From NCBI GenBank assembly GCA_000433455.1, contig HF992485.1, positions 20,443 to 29,897 on the forward strand: DNA of 9,455 bases, read 5' to 3'. Under the pieces are notes generated by a model. That model made no database searches. It was given only the letters and a program-made list of their open reading frames with translations, and had not been told where the DNA came from. The first letter of the stretch is position 1. Each line of letters opens with the position of its first letter. A program made the position numbers and the translations under genes. The DNA comes from Mycoplasma sp. CAG:877. GTDB lineage: Bacteria > Bacillota_I > Bacilli_A > RF39 > UBA660. Shown piece by piece: positions 6,174 to 9,455 of this stretch.

Positions 6174-6917
6174 ATGAGTAAGGGTGTAGCAATAGTAACC
6201 GGTAGTAATAGAGGAATAGGAAGAAGTACAATAGAAGAGTTTGCTAAAGCGGGATTAGATGTAGTTATTAATTATTGTCATCATGAAGATGAGGCTTTGG
6301 AGTTAGAAAAATATATTAGAGATAATTATGATGTAGATGTAATGGTTGCTAAGTGTGATGTTTCAAAAGAAGAAGAAGTAGAAGAAATGGTTAATAATAT
6401 AGTTGATTATTTTGGAAGAATTGATATTTTAGTTAATAATGCTAGTGTATGTAGAGACAGTTTACTTTTAGATAAGTCAATTAAAGAGTTTAGAAGAGTC
6501 TTAGATGTTAATTTAATTGGTACTTATTTATGTAGTAAGTATGTTGGTAGAGTAATGATGGAGAATAGAAAGGGTAAAATTATTAATATTTCTTCTACTA
6601 ATGCAATTGATACTTATTATCCAGAAAGTTGTGATTATGATGCTTCTAAAGCTGGTGTTATTTCTTTGACACATAATTTAGCTAGAGAGTTTGCTCCATT
6701 TGTTTATGTTAATTGTGTTTGTCCAGGATGGGTTAAAACTGATATGAATAAAGATTTATCAATGGATCAGATTAATGAAGAGAAGAAGAAAATATTATTA
6801 GGAAGATTTGCAGAAGCTGATGAGATTGCAAAAGTAGTTTTGTTTTTAGCTAGTTCTAAGGCTAATTATATAAATGATTCTATAATTAGAGTTGATGGTG
6901 GTAAATATAATAATTAG
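6174..6917 (+). CDS. Short-chain dehydrogenase/reductase, FabG-like
   Basis: This 247-residue classical SDR of typical length is expected to be an NAD(P)(H)-dependent cytoplasmic oxidoreductase. The nucleotide-binding motif is TGSNRGIG (9-16). CDV (61-63) contacts the adenine side, and NNAS (88-91) replaces the more common NNAG. Catalytic residues are N113 (DVNLIGTY), Ser in INISS (S140 or S141), Y155 and K159 (YDASK). CPGWVKTDM and the C-terminal RVDGG block are as in FabG-type reductases. The basic R13 in the glycine motif suggests NADPH, as an inference. FabG itself is possible, but there is no other fatty-acid synthesis gene nearby, and the neighbours are a thioredoxin-like protein and a PLP enzyme, so the substrate is left open. 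The start ATG has AGGAGAG at 6160-6166. Its stop TAG forms part of the AGGAGG of the next gene, 9 nt before it. Confidence 0.9.
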   Translation: MSKGVAIVTGSNRGIGRSTIEEFAKAGLDVVINYCHHEDEALELEKYIRDNYDVDVMVAKCDVSKEEEVEEMVNNIVDYFGRIDILVNNASVCRDSLLLDKSIKEFRRVLDVNLIGTYLCSKYVGRVMMENRKGKIINISSTNAIDTYYPESCDYDASKAGVISLTHNLAREFAPFVYVNCVCPGWVKTDMNKDLSMDQINEEKKKILLGRFAEADEIAKVVLFLASSKANYINDSIIRVDGGKYNN

Positions 6918-6926
6918 GAGGTTTTT

Positions 6927-8183
6927 ATGTATAGTAATTTAGGTATTTTAGAGGATGTTTTAAAATTAGTTAATAAGTGTGAAAAGGATTGTAGTGAACA
7001 ATTTAAGGAAATAGACGATGCTTGTTGTTTTAATAGTTTAAAAGTACTTGCTAGTTTTCATAGAAATAAGATTAGTGAAGTTCATTTTAATGGTACTACT
7101 GGTTATGGTTATAATGATTTAGGTAGAGATATTATAGAGGATGTATTTAAAGATGTTTTAGGGTGTGAAGATGCTTTAGTTAGAGGACAATTTATATCTG
7201 GTACGCATGCTTTAACAGTTTGTTTCTTTGGATTATTAAGACCAGGGGATTTATTACTTAGTATTGCTGGTAAACCATATGATACTTTGGATGAAGTTAT
7301 TGGTATTAGAGATAATCCAAGTTCATTAAAGAGTTTTGGTGTTAAGTATGAACAAATTGATTTAGTTAATGATGATTTTGATTATGATAAGATTGAAGAG
7401 TTTATTAAGAATAATAAAGTTAAGGTAGTAGAGATTCAAAGAAGTAAGGGATATTCTACTAGGAAGAGTTTATCTTTAGAAAAGTTAGGTAAGGTTATTA
7501 AGTTAATTAAAAATATTGATAAAGATGTAATTATAATGGTTGATAATTGTTACTGTGAGTTTGTTAGTGAGACTGAACCTTCTAGTGTTGGGGCTGATAT
7601 ATTTGTAGGATCTTTAATTAAGAATCTTGGTGGAGGTATTGCTTCTAATGGAGCGTATATTGCTGGTAGACGTGATTTAGTTAGTCTTTGTGCGGAGAGA
7701 TTGACTGTTCCTGGATGTGGGAAAGAAGTTGGACCTAGTATGAATATGAATAAACAGTTTTTACAAGGATTATATATGGCTCCTAGTGTAGTTGCATCTT
7801 CTTTAAAGACTGCTGTTCTTACAAGTAGAGTTATGAGTGAGTTAGGGTATGATGTTGAACCTAAATATAATGATGAGAGAGTAGATATTGTACAAAATAT
7901 TATATTTAGAGATCCTGATAAGTTAATTGAGTTTACTAGAGGTATACAAGAAGCTTCAGCAATTGATTCTAATGCTGTGGTTGAACCTAGTGATATGCCG
8001 GGATATGACAGTCAAGTTATTATGGCGTCTGGATCATTTACACAAGGATCATCTATAGAACTTTCTTGTGATGGCCCTGTAAGAGAGCCATATATTGCTT
8101 ATATGCAAGGAGGACTTACTTATCAATATGGTAAGTTAGGATTAATGAGAGCTGTTAGTAGACTTTTAGAATATGATAAGTAG
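6927..8183 (+). CDS. PLP-dependent enzyme, methionine gamma-lyase-like ('aluminium resistance') family
   Basis: This 418-residue fold-type I PLP enzyme has the normal length for the family often named 'methionine gamma-lyase family' or 'aluminium resistance protein' (YnbB-like, PF06838). N-terminal landmarks are FNGTTGYGYNDLGRD (54-68) and GQFISGTHAL (87-96), the latter a phosphate-side loop. MVDNCYCEF (204-212) holds the Asp that pairs with the PLP ring nitrogen (D206). GSLIKNLGGGIA has the likely Schiff-base Lys at K232. GPSMNMNKQFLQGLYMAP and the C-terminal GLTYQYGKLG are further family-like blocks. The real reaction is not established for most members; C-S lyase activity is inferred from the fold. 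It is the last gene of the operon, with a strong AGGAGG (6916-6921), and a terminator follows 6 nt after its stop. Association with a redox protein and an SDR fits a sulfur or amino-acid metabolism role, as an inference. Confidence 0.88.
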   Translation: MYSNLGILEDVLKLVNKCEKDCSEQFKEIDDACCFNSLKVLASFHRNKISEVHFNGTTGYGYNDLGRDIIEDVFKDVLGCEDALVRGQFISGTHALTVCFFGLLRPGDLLLSIAGKPYDTLDEVIGIRDNPSSLKSFGVKYEQIDLVNDDFDYDKIEEFIKNNKVKVVEIQRSKGYSTRKSLSLEKLGKVIKLIKNIDKDVIIMVDNCYCEFVSETEPSSVGADIFVGSLIKNLGGGIASNGAYIAGRRDLVSLCAERLTVPGCGKEVGPSMNMNKQFLQGLYMAPSVVASSLKTAVLTSRVMSELGYDVEPKYNDERVDIVQNIIFRDPDKLIEFTRGIQEASAIDSNAVVEPSDMPGYDSQVIMASGSFTQGSSIELSCDGPVREPYIAYMQGGLTYQYGKLGLMRAVSRLLEYDK

Positions 8184-8189
8184 AAGATA

Positions 8190-8219
8190 AAGTATGAAAA
8201 AATGAATTCATACTTTTTT
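8190..8219 (+). terminator. Intrinsic terminator of the thioredoxin/SDR/PLP operon
   Basis: AAGTATGAA (8190-8198) pairs perfectly with TTCATACTT (8207-8215) around an 8-nt loop, followed by six T (8214-8219). Confidence 0.88.
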
Positions 8220-8236
8220 CATGTGGTAAAATATTG

Positions 8237-8242
8237 TATAAT
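8237..8242 (+). promoter_or_regulatory. -10 box for the VWA surface protein
   Basis: There is a perfect TATAAT at 8237-8242. The -35 region at 17-bp spacing falls in the T-run of the preceding terminator (8214-8219) and is poor, so the promoter may be weak or regulated. The transcript would start near 8249, giving a leader of about 27 nt with the ribosome site AAGATGGTGA (8262-8271). Confidence 0.5.
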
Positions 8243-8275
8243 ATATAGTGATATAAGAGTAAAGATGGTGAGAGG

Positions 8276-9455
8276 ATGAAAGTAAATAAAAAGATAAAAT
8301 TTGATTTTAAATTTTTAAATGATAAAAAGTTTTTATTAAGTTTTATTATTTTTATATTTCTTTTCGTTGTATTTTTATTTAGATCTTTTGCTGTTTTAGA
8401 ACCTGTTTCTAGTGTTATAGTACAATCGACTACTTTGGATAATGCTAGTAAAGTAGAAGGCTCTTGGAAGTATACTAAGTCTGCTAAATGGATTTCTAAG
8501 GGAAAAGCAAGACTTAATATAAAACTTGAAACCATTGAGAAAAAGAATGCTGATAATACAGATGTTATTTTAGTATTAGATACATCTGGCAGTATGGTTA
8601 AAGATAAGTTAACTCAATTACAAACTGATGTTTTAGGACTTATTAGTGATACAATACCTAAAGGTAATAAGATTTCACTTATTACTTTTAATGATACGGC
8701 TAATATTGTTGCAGAGTTTACTGATGATAGTAGTTTATTAGAAGGTAGTATAAATAGTTTAGTAGCAACGGGTGAAACTAATTATTATCAGGCTTTAGTA
8801 AAGGTAGACGAAGTATTAAGTAGTTATTTAAAAGAAGATAATAGAGATTGTGTAGTATTATTTTTAACTGATGGTCTACCTACAATTGAGACTCCTAGTG
8901 AAGTAGGAGAATATAAATTATTAAAAGATAAGTATGAATATTTAAATATTAATGGTATTCAGTATGAATTAGGAAACTCTATATTAGATGGTATTAAGAA
9001 TGTAACTGATATTCAGTATATTGCTAGTACTAAGACATTAAATGAGTTCTTATATAAAGCAAGTATTGCTCCAGCCGGATATGATAATTTAGTATTAACT
9101 GATTATATTGATACGGACTATTTTAATTTAGATGATATAGGAGATATAACTACTAGTTTTGGTAATGCTAGTATTAAAAATAATCAAGTGATTTGGAATT
9201 TAAATGGTTTTAAAACAGGTTTAGATGCTGAATTAACATTTGATATAAATTTAAATGATGACTTAGTAGGTAGAGGTGGAGTATATCAAACTAATACTGG
9301 TACTAATGTTAATTATCAGATTGCCTCTATTAATACCTTAGAAGAAACTACTAAGACTCCAGTATTAAAAGATAACTATGTAGTTACATATGATCCTAAT
9401 ACTCCAGCAGGATGTGTAGTATCCAATGTACCTAGTTCTAAAGTTTATTCGGTAT
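8276..9455 (+). CDS. VWA-domain surface protein, N-terminal part (3' end outside window)
   Basis: The frame is open from ATG 8276 to the window end (393 complete codons). The N-terminus is Lys-rich with a hydrophobic segment at about 19-38, a signal peptide or anchor. A von Willebrand factor A domain follows (about 95-265) with a complete metal-ion adhesion site: DTSGS (D102, S104, S106), T168 in TGETN and D199 in FLTDG. Residues about 270-355 look like a beta-rich stalk module as found after VWA domains in Gram-positive adhesins and pilus-tip proteins. The last residues (NYVVTYDPNTPAG and on) resemble the start of a Listeria-Bacteroides (InlB B-type) repeat. The likely role is adhesion or a surface structure outside the cell; this is inferred from the architecture. 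An LPxTG sorting signal or Cna-B repeats, if any, would lie beyond the window. No sortase gene is visible here. Confidence 0.85.
   Translation, partial: MKVNKKIKFDFKFLNDKKFLLSFIIFIFLFVVFLFRSFAVLEPVSSVIVQSTTLDNASKVEGSWKYTKSAKWISKGKARLNIKLETIEKKNADNTDVILVLDTSGSMVKDKLTQLQTDVLGLISDTIPKGNKISLITFNDTANIVAEFTDDSSLLEGSINSLVATGETNYYQALVKVDEVLSSYLKEDNRDCVVLFLTDGLPTIETPSEVGEYKLLKDKYEYLNINGIQYELGNSILDGIKNVTDIQYIASTKTLNEFLYKASIAPAGYDNLVLTDYIDTDYFNLDDIGDITTSFGNASIKNNQVIWNLNGFKTGLDAELTFDINLNDDLVGRGGVYQTNTGTNVNYQIASINTLEETTKTPVLKDNYVVTYDPNTPAGCVVSNVPSSKVYSV

Noticed and set aside
8155..8535. Minus-strand open frame of 126 codons spanning the PLP gene end, terminator and VWA start
   Set aside because: It runs across a clear terminator, promoter and the signal segment of the VWA gene; its hydrophobic stretches mirror A/T-rich DNA.
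1..9455. Reassigned TGA (Trp) genetic code
   Set aside because: No gene here reads through a TGA; all Trp codons seen are TGG, and the absence of TGA stops among seven ends is too small a sample.

Overview
The window comes from an AT-rich, low-GC Gram-positive-type genome (Bacillota, probably an uncultured gut-type lineage; the genus cannot be resolved by eye). The evidence is AGGAGG-type ribosome sites, Arg mostly AGA, a T-box tRNA-sensing leader, intrinsic terminators with T-runs, and sigma-A-like promoters. All Trp codons I read are TGG and no gene here ends in TGA. Every gene lies on the + strand.

Layout. (1) The 3' end of an HhH-GPD/endonuclease III-like gene (3-356), closed by a terminator that overlaps its stop codon. 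(2) A single gene for a divergent protein-kinase-fold protein (438-1301) behind an extended -10 promoter. (3) A strong promoter and a full T-box riboswitch (about 1340-1560) whose specifier reads as isoleucine. It precedes a CaCA-family cation exchanger (1575-2534) and then ileS (2546-5669). The exchanger therefore sits between the isoleucine sensor and the synthetase that such a leader normally controls. ileS is broken near its 3' end by an imperfect 28-bp tandem duplication: frame 1 stops at 5368, and the last 99 residues continue in the +1 frame to 5669. Removing one repeat copy gives a normal 1031-residue long-type IleRS. (4) A new promoter and a tight three-gene operon: a membrane-anchored thioredoxin-fold protein (5739-6161), a FabG-like short-chain dehydrogenase (6174-6917) and a PLP enzyme of the methionine gamma-lyase-like/'aluminium resistance' family (6927-8183), closed by a terminator. 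(5) The 5' part of a large secreted or anchored von Willebrand A-domain surface protein (8276 to the window end).

How it works together. The exchanger-ileS unit should be expressed when uncharged tRNA-Ile accumulates. The thioredoxin/SDR/PLP operon looks like a small redox or amino-acid/sulfur metabolism unit, but its substrate cannot be read from sequence. I see no CRISPR array, tRNA, rRNA, transposase or phage gene. The points most worth checking are the ileS duplication/frameshift and the exchanger placed under an Ile T-box. I do not see a clearly new multi-gene system.
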